The translations under genes and the position numbers were made by a program. The notes under the pieces were generated by a model. The model saw nothing but the letters and a program-made list of their open reading frames with translations, ran no database searches and was not told where the DNA came from. DNA of 64,000 nt from Eledone cirrhosa (lineage: Eukaryota; Mollusca; Cephalopoda; Octopoda; Eledonidae), in contig OZ024744.1 of the NCBI GenBank assembly GCA_964016885.1, positions 29,594,587 to 29,658,586 on the forward strand, written 5' to 3'. Below, piece by piece: positions 15,001 to 29,892 of this stretch; position 1 is the stretch's first letter, and each line of letters starts with the position of its first letter.

Positions 15001-18000
15001 TTATAAAGATGGTATCATTGGTGGAGGTCCATGACGTGGTGTGTCTTATACAGATGGTGTCATTGGTGGAGGACCATGACATGTCTTATATAGATGGTGT
15101 CACTGGTTGAGGATCATGACGTGGAGTGTCTTATATAGATGGTGTCACTGGTGGAGGACCATGACGTGGAGTGTCTTGTATAGATGGTGTTACTGGTGGA
15201 GAACCATGACGTGGAGTGTCTTATACAGATGGTTTCACTGGTGGGGGACCATGACGTGGTGTGTCTTGTATAGATGGTGTCACTGGTGGAGGACCATGAC
15301 GTGGAGTGTCTTATATAGATGGTGTCAATGATGGAGGACCATGACGTGGAGTGTCTTATATAGATGGTGTCATTGATGGAGGACCACCACGTGGAGTGTC
15401 TTATATAGATGGTGTCATTGGTGGCTAACCATGACGTGGAGTGCCTTATATAGATGGTGTCACTGGTGGAGGACCATGAGGTGGAGTGTCTTATTTAGAT
15501 GGTGTCACTGGTGGAGGACCATGACGAGAAGTGTCTTATACAGATGGTTTCACTGGTGGAGGTCCATGAAGCGGAGTGTCTTATATAAATGGTGTCACTG
15601 GTGGGGGACCATGACCTGGAGTGTCTTATTTAGATGGTGTCACTGGAGGAGGACCATGACGTGGAGTGTCTTATATAGATGGTGTCACTGGTGGGGGACC
15701 ATGACGTGGTGTGTCTTATACAGATGGTGTCACTGGTGGAGGACATGACGTGGAGTGTCTTATATAGATTGTGTCATTGGTGGAGGACCATGACATGTCT
15801 TATATTGATGGTGTCACTGATGGAGGACCATGACGTGGAGTGTCTTATACAGATGGTGTCACTGGTGGAGGACCCTGATGTGGAGTGTCTCATATAGATG
15901 GTGTGATTGGTGGAGGACCATGACATTTCTTATACAGATTGTGTCACTGGTGGAGGACCATGACGCGGAGTGTCTTATATAGATGGTGTCACTGGTGGAG
16001 GACCATGACGTGGAGTGTCTTATATAGATTGTGTCACTGGTGGAGGTCCATGACGTGGTGTGTCTTATACAGATTGTGTCACTGGTGGCGGACCATGACG
16101 TGTAGTGTCTTATATAGATGGTGTCACTGGTGGAGGACCATGACGTGTAGTGTCTTATATAGATGGTGTCACTGGTGGAGGACCATGACTTGTCTTATAT
16201 AGATGGTGTGATTGGTGGAGGACCATGACATGTCTTATACAGATTGTGTCACTGGTGGAGGACCATGACGTGTAGTGTCTTATATAGATGGTGTCACTGG
16301 TGGAGGGCCATGACGTTGAGTATCTTATAAAGATGGTATCATTGGTGGAGGTCCATGACGTGGTGTGTCTTATACAGATGGTGTCATTGGTGGAGGACCA
16401 TGACATGTCTTATATAGATGGTGTCACTGGTGGAGGATCATGACGTGGGGTGTCTTATATAGATGGTGTCACTGGTGGAGGACCATGACGTGGAGTGACT
16501 TATACAGATGTTGTCACTGGTGGAGGACCATGACTTGTTTATATAGATGGTGTCACTGGTGGAGGACCATGACGTGGTGTGTTTTATACAGATGGTATCA
16601 CTGGTGGAGGACCATGACTTGTTTATATAGATGGTGTCACTGATGGAGGACCATGACGTGGTGTGTCTTATACAGATGGTGTCACTGGTGGAGGACCCTG
16701 ATGTGGAGTGTTTCATATAGATGGTGTGATTGGTGGAGGACCATGACATTTCTTATACAGATTGTGTCACTGGTGGAGGAACATGACGTGGAGTGTCTTA
16801 TATAGATGGTGTCACTAGTGGAGGGCCATGACGTGGAGTGTCTTTTATAGATTGTGTCACTGGTGGAGGTCCATGACGTTGTGTGTCTTATACAGATTGT
16901 GTCACTGGTGGCGGACCATGACGTGTAGTGTCTTATATAGATGGTGTCACTGGTGGAGGACCATGACTTGTCTTATATAGATGGTGTGATTGGTGGAGGA
17001 CCATGACATGTCTTATACAGATTGTGTCACTGGTGGAGGACCATGACGTGTAGTGTCTTATATAGATGGTGTCACTGGTGGAGGGCCATGACGTTGAGTA
17101 TCTTATAAAGATGGTATCATTGGTGGAGGTCCATGACGTGGTGTGTCTTATACAGATGGTTTCATTGGTGGAGGACCATGACATGTCTTATATAGATGGT
17201 GTCACTGGTGGAGGATCATGACGTGGAGTGTCTTATATAGATGGTGCCACTGGTGGAGGACCATGACATGTAGTGTCTTATATAGATTGTGTCACTGGTG
17301 GAGGACCATGACGTGGAGTTTCTTGTACATATGGTGTCACTGGTGGAGGACCATGACGTGTCTTATATAGATGGTGTCACTGGTGGAGGACCATGACGTG
17401 GAGTGTCTTATATAGATGGTGTCACTGGTGGAGGACATGACGTGGAGTGTCTTATATAGATGGTGTCACTCGTGGAGGACCATGACGTGGAGTGTGTTAT
17501 ATAGATTGTGTCACTGGTGGTGGACCATGACGTGGAGTGTCTTATATATATGGTGTCACTGGTGGAGGACCATGACGTGGAGTGTCTTATATAGATGGTG
17601 TCACTGGTGGAGGACCATGACGTGGAGTGTCTTATATAGATGGTGTCATTGGTGGAGGACCATGACGTGGAGTTTCTTATACAGATGGTTTCACTGGTGG
17701 AGGTCCATAACGTGGTGTGACTTATATATATGGTGTCACTGGTGGAGGACCATGACGTGGAGTGTCTTATACAGATGGTGTCACAGGTGGAGGACCATGA
17801 CGTGTCTTATATAGATGGTGTCACTGGTGGAGGGCCATGACTTGAGTGTCTTATATAGATGGTGTCACTGGTGGAAGACCATGACGTGTCTTATATAGAT
17901 GTTGTCAATGGTGGAGGACCATGACGTGGAGTGTCTTATACATATGGTGTCACCGGTGGAGGTCCATGACGTGGAGTGTCTTATACAGATTGTGTCACTG

Positions 18001-21000
18001 GTGGAGGACCATGACGTTGAGTGTCTTATACAGATGGTGTCACTGGCGGAGGACCATGACGTGGTGTGTCTTATACAGATGGTGTCACTGGTGGAGGACC
18101 ATGACGTGGAGTGTCTTATACAGATGGTGTCACTGGTGGAGGACCATGACATGTCTTATATAGATGGTGTCTCTGGTGGAGGTCCATGACGTGGAGTGTC
18201 TTATAGAGATGGTGACACTGGTGGAGGACCATGACGTGGAGTGTCTTATGCAGATGGTGTAACTGGTGGAGGAGCATGACGTGGAGTGTCTTATACAGAT
18301 TGTGTCACTGGTGGAGGACCATGACATGTCTTATACAGATGGTGTCACTGGTGGAGGACATGACGTGGAGTGTCTTATACAGATGGTGTCACTGGTGGAG
18401 GACCATGACGTGGGGTGTCTTATATAGATGGTGTCACTGGTGGAGGACCATGACGTGGAGTGTCTTATATAGATTGTGTCACTGGTGGAGGTCCATGACG
18501 TGGTGTGTCTTATACAGATTGTGTCACTGGCGGCGGACCATGACGTGTAGTGTCTTATATAGATGGTGTCACTGGTGGAGGACCATGACGTGTAGTGTCT
18601 TATATAGATGGTGTCACTGGTGGAGGACCATGACTTGTCTTATATAGATGGTGTGATTGGTGGAGGACCATGGCATGTCTTCTACAGATTGTGTCACTGG
18701 TGGAGGACCTTGACGTGTAGTGTCTTATATAGATGGTGTCACTGGTGGAGGGCCATGACGTTGAGTATCTTATAAAGATGGTATCATTGGTGGAGGTCCA
18801 TGACGTGGTGTGTCTTATACAGATGGTGTCATTGGTGGAGGACCATGACATGTCTTATATAGATGGTGTCACTGGTTGAGGATCATGACGTGGAGTGTCT
18901 TATATAGATGATGTCACTGGTGGAGGACCATGACATGTAGAGTCTTATATAGATCGTGTCACTGGTGGAGGACCATAACGTGGAGTGTGATATACAGATG
19001 GTGTCACTGGTGGAGGACCATGACGTGGAGTGACTTATATAGATGGTGTCACTGGTGGAGGACATGACGTGGAGCGTCTTATATAGATGGTGTCACTGGT
19101 GGAGTGCCATGACTTGAGTGTCTTATATAGATGGTGTCACTGGTGGAAGACCATGACGTGTCTTATATAGATGTTGTCAATGGTGGAGGACCATGACATG
19201 GAGTGTCTTATACATATGGTGTCACCGATGGAGGTCCATGACGTGGAGTGTCTTATACAGATGGTGTCACTGGTGGAGGACCATGACGTGGAGTGTCTTA
19301 TACAGATGGTGTCACTGGTGGAGGACCATGACATGTCTTATATAGATGGTGTCTCTGGTGGAGGTCCATGACGTGGAGTGTCTTATACAGATGGTGTCAC
19401 TGGTGGAGGACCATGACGTGGAGTGTCTTATACAGATGGTGTCACTGGTGGAGGTCCATGACGTGGAGTGTCTTATACAGATTGTGTCACTGGTGGAGGA
19501 CCATGACTTGTTTATATAGATGGTGTCACTGATGGAGGACCATGACGTGGTGTGTCTTATACAGATGGTGTCACTGGTGGAGGACCCTGATGTGGAGTGT
19601 TTCATATAGATGGTGTGATTGGTGGAGGACCATGACATTTCTTATACAGATTGTGTCACTGGTGGAGGAACATGACGTGGAGTGTCTTATATAGATGGTG
19701 TCACTAGTGGAGGGCCATGACGTGGAGTGTCTTTTATAGATTGTGTCACTGGTGGAGGTCCATGACGTTGTGTGTCTTATACAGATTGTGTCACTGGTGG
19801 CGGACCATGACGTGTAGTGTCTTATATAAATGGTGTCACTGGTGGAGGACCATGACTTGTCTTATATAGATGGTGTGATTGGTGGAGGACCATGACATGT
19901 CTTATACAGATTGTGTCACTGGTGGAGGACCATGACGTGTAGTGTCTTATATAGATGGTGTCACTGGTGGAGGGCCATGACGTTGAGTATCTTATAAAGA
20001 TGGTATCATTGGTGGAGGTCCATGACGTGGTGTGTCTTATACAGATGGTTTCATTGGTGGAGGACCATGACATGTCTTATATAGATGGTGTCACTGGTGG
20101 AGGATCATGACGTGGAGTGTCTTATATAGATGGTGTCACTGGTGGAGGACCATGACATGTAGTGTCTTATATAGATTGTGTCACTGGTGGAGGACCATGA
20201 CGTGGAGTTTCTTATACATATGGTGTCACTGGTGGAGGACCATGACGTGTCTTATATAGATGGTGTCACTGGTGGAGGACCATGACGTGGAGTGTCTTAT
20301 ATAGATGGTGTCACTGGTGGAGGACATGACGTGGAGTGTCTTATATAGATGGTGTCACTCGTGGAGGACCATGACGTGGAGTGTGTTATATAGATTGTGT
20401 CACTGGTGGTGGACCATGACGTGGAGTGTCTTATATATATGGTGTCACTGGTGGAGGACCATGACGTGGAGTGTCTTATATAGATGGTGTCATTGGTGGA
20501 GGACCATGACGTGGAGTGTCTTATACAGATGGTTTCACTGGTGGAGGTCCATAACGTGGTGTGTCTTATATATATGGTGTCACTGGTGGAGGACCATGAC
20601 GTGGAGTGTCTTATACAGATGGTGTCACTGGTGGAGGACCATGACGTGTCTTATATAGATGGTGTCACTGGTGGAGGGCCATGACTTGAGTGTCTTATAT
20701 AGATGGTGTCACTGGTGGAAGACCATGACGTGTCTTATATAGATGTTGTCAATGGTGGAGGACCATGACGTGGAGTGTCTTATACATATGGTGTCACCGG
20801 TGGAGGTCCATGACGTGGAGTGTCTTATACAGATTGTGTCACTGGTGGAGGACCATGACGTTGAGTGTCTTATACAGATGGTGTCACTGGCGGAGGGCCA
20901 TGACGTGGTGTGTCTTATACAGATGGTGTCACTGGTGGAGGACCATGACGTGGAGTGTCTTATACAGATGGTGTCACTGGTGGAGGACCATGACATGTCT

Positions 21001-21740
21001 TATATAGATGGTGTCTCTGGTGCAGGTCCATGACGTGGAGTGTCTTATAGAGATGGTGACACTGGTGGAGGACCATGACGTGGAGTGTCTTATGCAGATG
21101 GTGTAACTGGTGGAGGAGCATGACGTGGAGTGTCTTATACAGATGGTGTCACTGGTGGAGGTCAATGACGTGGAGTGTCTTATACAGATTGTGTCACTGG
21201 TGGAGGACCATGACATGTCTTATACAGATGGTGTCACTGGTGGAGGACATGACGTGGAGTGTCTTATACAGATGGTGTCACTGGTGGAGGACCATGACGT
21301 GGGGTGTCTTATATAGATGGTGTCACTGTTGGAGGACCATGACGTGGAGTGTCTTATATAGATTGTGTCACTGGTGGATGTCCATGACGTGGTGTGTCTT
21401 ATACAGATTGTGTCACTGGTGGCGGACCATGACGTGTAGTGTCTTATATAGATGGTGTCACTGGTGGAGGACCATGACGTGTAGTGTCTTATATAGATGG
21501 TGTCACTGGTGGAGGACCATGACTTGTCTTTTATAGATGGTGTGATTGGTGGAGGACCATGACATGTCTTCTACAGATTGTGTCACTGGTGGAGGACCTT
21601 GACGTGTAGTGTCTTATATAGATGGTGTCACTGGTGGAGGGCCATGACGTTGAGTATCTTATAAAGATGGTATCATTGGTGGAGGTCCATGACGTGGTGT
21701 GTCTTATACAGATGGTGTCATTGGTGGAGGACCATGACAT
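12086..21740. repeat. Triplicated satellite segments, offsets 3.77-3.85 and 2.84-2.89 kb
   Basis: The variant series at 12086-14878 recurs at 15939-18647, and its second half recurs again at 20305-21536. The offset changes from 3,853 to 3,769 to 3,814 and back to 3,769 bp along the pair. It is 2,889 then 2,844 bp for the second pair. The changes are 84 or 45 bp, that is whole short or full monomers, as expected if unequal exchange added or removed units after the large duplications. Confidence 0.8.
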
Positions 21741-23260
21741 GTCTTATATAGATGGTGTCACTGGTTGAGGATCATGACGTGGAGTGTCTTATATAGATGG
21801 TGTCACTGGTGGAGGACCATGACATGTAGTGTCTTATATAGATTGTGTCACTGGTGGAGGACCATGACGTGGAGTTTCTTATACATATGGTGTCACTGGT
21901 GGAGGACCATGACGTGTCTTATATAGATCGTGTCACTGGTGGAGGACCATGACGTGGAGTGTCTTATATAGATGGTGTCACTCGTGGAGGACCATGACGT
22001 GGAGTGTGTTATACAGATGGTGTCACTGGTGGAGGACCATGACGTGGAGTGACTTATATAGATGGTGTCACTGGTGGAGGACATGACGTGGAGCGTCTTA
22101 TATAGATGGTGTCACTGGTGGAGTGCCATGACTTGAGTGTCTTATATAGATGGTGTCACTGGTGGAAGACCATGACGTGTCTTATATAGATGTTGTCAAT
22201 GGTGGAGGACCATGACGTGGAGTGTCTTATACATATGGTGTCACCGATGGAGGTCCATGACGTGGAGTGTCTTATACAGATGGTGTCACTGGTGGAGGAC
22301 CATGACGTGGTGTGTCTTATACAGATGGTGTCACTGGTGGAGGACCATGACGTGGAGTGTCTTATACAGATGGTGTCACTGGTGGAGGACCATGACATGT
22401 CTTATATAGATGGTGTCTCTGGTGGAGGTCCATGACGTGGAGTGTCTTATACAGATGGTGTCACTGGTGGAGGACCATGACGTGGAGTGTCTTATACAGA
22501 TGGTGTCACTGGTGGAGGTCCATGACGTGGAGTGTCTTATACAGATTGTGTCACTGGTGGAGGACCATGACATGTCTTATATAGATGGTGTCTCTGGTGG
22601 AGGTCCATGACGTGGAGTGTCTTATACAGATGGTGTCACTGGTGGAGGACATGACGTGGAGTGTCTTATACAGATGGTGTCACTGGTGGAGGACCATGAC
22701 GTGGAGTGTCTTATATAGATTGTGTCACTGGTGGAGGTCCATGACGTGTAGTGTCTTATATAGATGGTGTCACTGGTGGAGGACCATGACGTGAAGTGTC
22801 TTATACATATGGTGTCACTGGTGGAGGACCATGTCTTGTCTTATATAGATGGTGTGATTGGTGGAGGACCATGACATGTCTTATACAGATTGTGTCAATG
22901 GTGGAGGACCATGACGTGTAGTGTCTTATATAGATGGTGTCACTGGTGGAGGGCCATGACGTTGAGTATCTTATAAAGATGGTATCATTGGTGGAGGTCC
23001 ATGACGTGGTGTGTCTTATACAGATGGTGTCATTGGTGGAGGACCATGACATGTCTTATATAGATGGTGTCACTGGTGGAGGATCATGACGTGGAGTGTC
23101 TTATATAGATGGTGTCACGGGTGGAGGACCATGACATGTAGTGTCTTATATAGATTGTGTCACTGGTGGAGGACCATGACGTGGAGTTTCTTATACATAT
23201 GGTGTCACTGGTGGAGGACCATGACGTGTCTTATATAGATGGTGTCACTGGTGGAGGACC

Positions 23261-26200
23261 ATGACGTGGAGTGTCTTATATAGATCCTGTCACTGGTGGA
23301 GGACCATGACGTGGAGTGTCTTATATAGATTGTGTCACTGGTGGAGGACCATGACGTGGACTGTGTTATATAGATTGTGTCACTGGTGGTGGACCATGAC
23401 GTGGATTGTCTTATATAGATGGTGTCACTGGTGGAGGACCATGACGTGGTGTGTCTTATATATATGGTGTCACTGGTGGAGGACCATGACGTGGAGTGTC
23501 TTATACAGATGGTGTCACTGGCGGAGGACCATGACGTGTCTTATATAGATGGTGTCACTGGTGGAGGGCCATGACTTGAGTGTCTTATATAGATGGTGTC
23601 ACTGGTGGAAGACCATGACGTGGAGTGTCTTATATAGATGGTGTCACTGGTGGAGGACCATGACGTGGAGTGTCTTATACAGATTGTGTCACTTGTGGAG
23701 GACCATGACATGTCTTATATAGATGGTGTCTCTGGTGGAAGACCATGACGTGTCTTATATATATGGTGTCACTGGTGGAGGGCCATGACTTGAGTGTCTT
23801 ATACAGATGGTGTCACTGGTGGAAGACCATGACGTGTCTTATATAGATGTTGTCAATGGTGGAGGACCATGACGTGGAGTGTCTTATACATATGGTGACA
23901 CCGGTGGAGGTCCATGACGTGGAGTGTCTTATACAGATTGTGTCACTGGTGGAGGACCATGACGTGGAGTGTCTTATACAGATGGTGTCACTGGCGGTGG
24001 ACCATGACGTGGTATGTCTTATACAGATGGTGTCACTGGTGGAGGACCATGACGTGGAGTGTCTTATACAGATGGTGTCACTGGTGGAGGACCATGACAT
24101 GTCTTATATAGATGGTGTCTCTGGTGGAGGTCCATGACGTGGAGTGTCTTATACAGATGGTGTCACTGGTAGAGGACCATGACGTGGAGTGTCTTATATA
24201 GATGGTGTCACTGATGGAGGTCCATGACGTGGAGTGTCTTATACAGATGGTGTCACTGGTGGAGGTCCATGACGTGGAGTGTCTTATACAGATTGTGTCA
24301 CTGGTGGAGGACCATGACATGTCTTATACAGATGGTGTCACTGGTGGAGGACATGACGTGGAGTGTCTTATACAGATGGTGTCACTGGTGGAGGACCATG
24401 ACGTGGGGTGTCTTATATAGATGGTGTCACTGGTGGAGGACCATGACGTGGAGTGTCTTATATAGATTGTGTCACTGGTGGAGGTCCATGACGTGTCGTA
24501 TATAGATGGTGTCACTGGTGGAGGACCATGACGTGTAGTGTCTTATATAGATGGTGTCACTGGTGGAGGACCATGACTTGACTTATATAGATGGTGTGAT
24601 TGGTGGAGGACCATGACATGTCTTATACAGATTGTGTCACTGGTGGAGGACCATGACGTGTAGTGTCTTATATAGATGGTGTCACTGGTGGAGGGCCATG
24701 ACGTTGAGTATCTTATAAAGATGGTACCATTAGTGGAGGTCCATGACGTGGTGTGTCTTATACAGATGGTGTCATTGGTGGAGGACCATGACATGTCTTA
24801 TATAGATGGTGTCACTGGTGGAGGATCATGACGTGGAGTGTCTTATATAGATGGTGTCACTGGTGGAGGACCATGACGTGGAGTGTCTTATATAGATTGT
24901 GTCACTGGTGGAGGACCATGACTTGTTTATATAGATTGTGTCATTGCCGGAGGACCATGACGTGGAGTGTCTTATATAGATTGTGTCACTGGTGGATGTC
25001 CATGACGTGGTGTGTCTTATACAGATGGTGTCATTGATGGAGGAACATGACATGTCTTATATAGACGGTGTAACTGGTGGAGGACCGTGACGTGGAGTGT
25101 CTTATACAGATGGTGTCACTGGTGGAGGACCATGACGTGGAGTGTCTTATACAGATGGTATCACTGGTGGAGGACCATGACGTGGAGTGCCTTATACAGA
25201 TTGTGTCACTGGTGGAGGACCATGACGTGGAGTGTCTTATATAGATGGTGTCACTGGTGGAGAACCATGACTTGGAGTGTCTTATATAGATGGTGTCACT
25301 GGTGGAGGTCCATGACGTGGTTTGACTTATATAGATGGTGTCGCTGGTGGAGGTCCATGACGTGGCGTGTCTTATATAGATGGTGTCACTGGTGGAGAAC
25401 CATGACTTGGAGTGTCTTATATAGATGGTGTCACTGGTGGAGGTCCATGACGTGGTTTGACTTATATAGATGGTGTCGCTGGTGGAGGTCCATGACGTGG
25501 CGTGTCTTATATAGATGGTGTCACTGGTGGAGGACCATGACGTGGTGTGTCTTGTATAGATGGTGTCACTGGTGGAGGACCATGACGTGGAGTGTCTTAT
25601 ATAGATGGTGTCAATGATGGAGGACCATGACGTGGAGTGTCTTATATAGATGGTGTCATTGATGGAGGACCACGACGTGGAGTGTCTTATACAGATGGTG
25701 TCATTGGTGGCTAACCATGACGTGGAGTGCCTTATATAGATGGTGTCACTGTTGGAGGACCATGAGGTGGAGTGTCTTATTTAGATGGTGTCACTGGTGG
25801 AGGACCATGACGAGAAGTGTCTTATACAGATGGTTTCACTGGTGGAGGTCCATGAAGCGGAGTGTCTTATATAAATGGTGTCACTGGTGGGGGACCATGA
25901 CCTGGAGTGTCTTATTTAGATGGTGTCATTGGAGGAGGACCATGACGTGGAGTGTCTTATATAGATTGTGTCATTGGTGGAGGACCATGACATGTCTTAT
26001 ATAGATGGTGTCACTGATGGAGGACCATGACGTGGAGTGTCTTATACAGATGGTGACACTGGTGGAGGACCCTGTTGTGGAGTGTCTCATATAGATGGTG
26101 TGATTGGTGGAGGACCATGACATTTCTTATACAGATTGTGTCACTGGTGGAGGACCATGACGCGGAGTGTCTTATATAGATGGTGTCACTGGTGGAGGAC

Positions 26201-29200
26201 CATGACGTGGAGTGTCTTATATAGATTGTGTCACTGGTGGCGGACCATGACGTGTAGTGTCTTATATAGATGGTGTCACTGGTGGAGAACCATGACGTGT
26301 AGTGTCTTATATAGATGGTGTCACTGGTGGAGGACCATGACTTGTCTTATATAGATGGTGTGATTGGTGGAGGACCATGACATGTCTTATACAGATTGTG
26401 TCACTGGTGGAGGACCATGACGTGTAGTGTCATATATAGATGGTGTCACTGGTGGAGGGCCATGACGTTGAGTATCTTATAGACATGGTATCATTGGTGG
26501 AGGTCCATGACGTGGTGTGTCTTATACAGATGGTGTCATTGGTGGAGGACCATGACATGTCTTATATAGATGGTGTCACTGGTGGAGGATCATGACGTGG
26601 GGTGTCTTATATAGATGGTGTCACTGGTGGAGGACCATGACGTGGAGTGACTTATACAGATGTTGTCACTGGTGGAGGACCATGACTTGTTTATATAGAT
26701 GGTGTCACTGGTGGAGGACCATGACGTGGTGTGTCTTATACAGATGGTATCACTGGTGGAGGACCATGACTTGTTTATATAGATGGTGTCACTGATGGAG
26801 GACCCTGATGTGGAGTGTTTCATATAGATGGTGTGATTGGTGGAGGACCATGACATTTCTTATACAGATTGTGTCACTGGTGGAGGAACATGACGTGGAG
26901 TGTCTTATATAGATGGTGTCACTAGTGGAGGGCCATGACGTGGAGTGTCTTTTATAGATTGTGTCACTGGTGGAGGTCCATGACGTTGTGTGTCTTATAC
27001 AGATTGTGTCACTGGTGGCGGACCATGACGTGTAGTGTCTTATATAGATGGTGTCACTGGTGGAGGACCATGACGTGTAGTGTCTTATATAGATGGTGTC
27101 ACTGGTGGGGGACCATGACTTGTCTTATATAGATGGTGTGATTGGTGGAGGACCATGACATGTCTTATACAGATTGTGTCACTGGTGGAGGACCATGACG
27201 TGTAGTGTCTTATATAGATGGTGTCACTGGTGGAGGGCCATGACGTTGAGTATCTTATAAAGATGGTATCATTGGTGGAGGTCCATGACGTGGTGTGTCT
27301 TATACAGATGGTTTCATTGGTGGAGGACCATGACATGTCTTATATAGATGGTGTCACTGGTGGAGGATCATGACGTGGAGTGTCTTATATAGATGGTGTC
27401 ACTGGTGGAGGGCCATGACGTTGAGTATCTTATAAAGATGGTATCATTGGTGGAGGTCCATGACGAGGTGTGTCTTATACAGATGGTTTCATTGGTGGAG
27501 GACCATGACATGTCTTATATAGATGGTGTCACTGGTGGAGGTCCATGACGTGGAGTGTCTTATATAGATTGTGTCATTGGTGGAGGACCATGACGTGGAG
27601 TGTCTTATATAGATGGTGTCACTGGTGGAGGACCATGACATGTAGTGTCTTACATAGATTGTGTCACTGGTGGAGGACCATGACGTGGAGTTTCTTATAC
27701 ATATGGTGTCACTGGTGGAGGACCATGACGTGTCTTATAAGATGGTGTCACTGGTGGAGGACCATGACGTGGAGTGTCTTATATAGATGGTGTCACTGGT
27801 GGAGGACATGACGTGGAGTGTCTTATATAGATGGTGTCACTCGTGGAGGACCATGACGTGGAGTGTGTTATACAGATGGTGTCACTGGTGGAGGACCATG
27901 ACGTGGGGTGTCTTATATAGATGGTGTCACTGGTGGAGGACCATGACGTGGAGTGTCTTATATAGATTGTGTCACTGGTGGAGGTCCATGACGTGGTGTG
28001 TCTTATACAGATTGTGTCACTGGTGGCGGACCATGACGTGTAGTGTCTTATATAGATGGTGTCACTGGTGGAGGACCATGACGTGTAGTGTCTTATATAG
28101 ATGGTGTCACTGGTGGAGGACCATGACTTGTCTTATATAGATGGTGTGATTGGTGGAGGACCATGACATGTCTTCTACAGATTGTGTCACTGGTGGAGGA
28201 CCATGACGTGTAGTGTCTTATATAGATGGTGTGATTGGTGGAGGACCATGACATGTCTTATACAGATTGTGTCAATGGTGGAGGACCATGACGTGTAGTG
28301 TCTTATATAGATGGTGTCACTGGTGGAGGGCCATGACGTTGAGTATCTTATAAAGATGGTATCATTGGTGGAGGTCCATGACGTGGTGTGTCTTATACAG
28401 ATGGTGTCATTGGTGGAGGACCATGACATGTCTTATATAGATGGTGTCACTGGTGGAGGATCATGACGTGGAGTGTCTTATATAGATGGTGTCACTGGTG
28501 GAGGACCATGACATGTAGTGTCTTATATAGATTGTGTCACTGGTGGAGGACCATGACGTGGAGTTTCTTATACATATGGTGTCACTGGTGGAGGACCATG
28601 ACGTGTCTTATATAGATGGTGTCACTGGTGGAGGACCATGACGTGGAGTGTCTTATATAGATCCTGTCACTGGTGGAGGACCATGACGTGGAGTGTCTTA
28701 TATAGATTGTGTCACTGGTGGAGGACCATGACGTGGACTGTGTTATATAGATTGTGTCACTGGTGGTGGACCATGACGTGGATTGTCTTATATAGATGGT
28801 GTCACTGGTGGAGGACCATGACGTGGTGTGTCTTATATATATGGTGTCACTGGTGGAGGACCATGACGTGGAGTGTCTTATACAGATGGTGTCACTGGTG
28901 GAGGACCATGACGTGTCTTATATAGATGGTGTCACTGGTGGAGGGCCATGACTTGAGTGTCTTATATAGATGGTGTCACTGGTGGAAGACCATGACGTGG
29001 AGTGTCTTATATAGATGGTGTCACTGGTGGAGGACCATGACGTGGAGTGTCTTATACAGATGGTGTCACTGGTGGAGGACCATGACATGTCTTATATAGA
29101 TGGTGTCTCTGGTGGAAGACCATGACGTGTCTTATATATATGGTGTCACTGGTGGAGGGCCATGACTTGAGTGTCTTATACAGATGGTGTCACTGGTGGA

Positions 29201-29892
29201 AGACCATGACGTGTCTTATATAGATGTTGTCAATGGTGGAGGACCATGACGTGGAGAGTCTTATACATATGGTGACACCGGTGGAGGTCCATGACGTGGA
29301 GTGTCTTATACAGATTGTGTCACTGGTGGAGGACCATGACGTGGAGTGTCTTATACAGATGGTGTCACTGGCGGAGGACCATGACGTGGTATGTCTTATA
29401 CAGATGGTGTCACTGGTGGAGGACCATGACGTGGAGTGTCTTATACAGATGGTGTCACTGGTGGAGGACCATGACATGTCTTATATAGATGGTGTCTCTG
29501 GTGGAGGTCCATGACGTGGAGTGTCTTATACAGATGGTGTCACTGGTAGAGGACCATGACGTGGAGTGTCTTATATAGATGGTGTCACTGGTGGAGGTCC
29601 ATGACGTGGAGTGTCTTATACAGATGGTGTCACTGGTGGAGGTCCATGACGTGGAGTGTCTTATACAGATTGTGTCACTGGTGGAGGACCATGACATGTC
29701 TTATACAGATGGTGTCACTGGTGGAGGACATGACGTGGAGTGTCTTATACAGATGGTGTCACTGGTGGAGGACCATGACGTGGGGTGTCTTATATAGATG
29801 GTGTCACTGGTGGAGGACCATGACGTGGAGTGTCTTATATAGATTGTGTCACTGGTGGAGGTCCATGACGTGTCGTATATAAATGGTGTCAC
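23261..29892. repeat. Satellite duplication, offset 5,377 bp
   Basis: Segments at 23261-24137 and 24202-24515 reappear at 28638-29514 and 29579-29892, each with a constant offset of 5,377 bp. Only a few substitutions differ between the copies. A nested shorter duplication (27787-28429 against 30142-30785, offset about 2,356 bp) overlaps the second copy, so at least two duplication rounds are layered here. Confidence 0.8.
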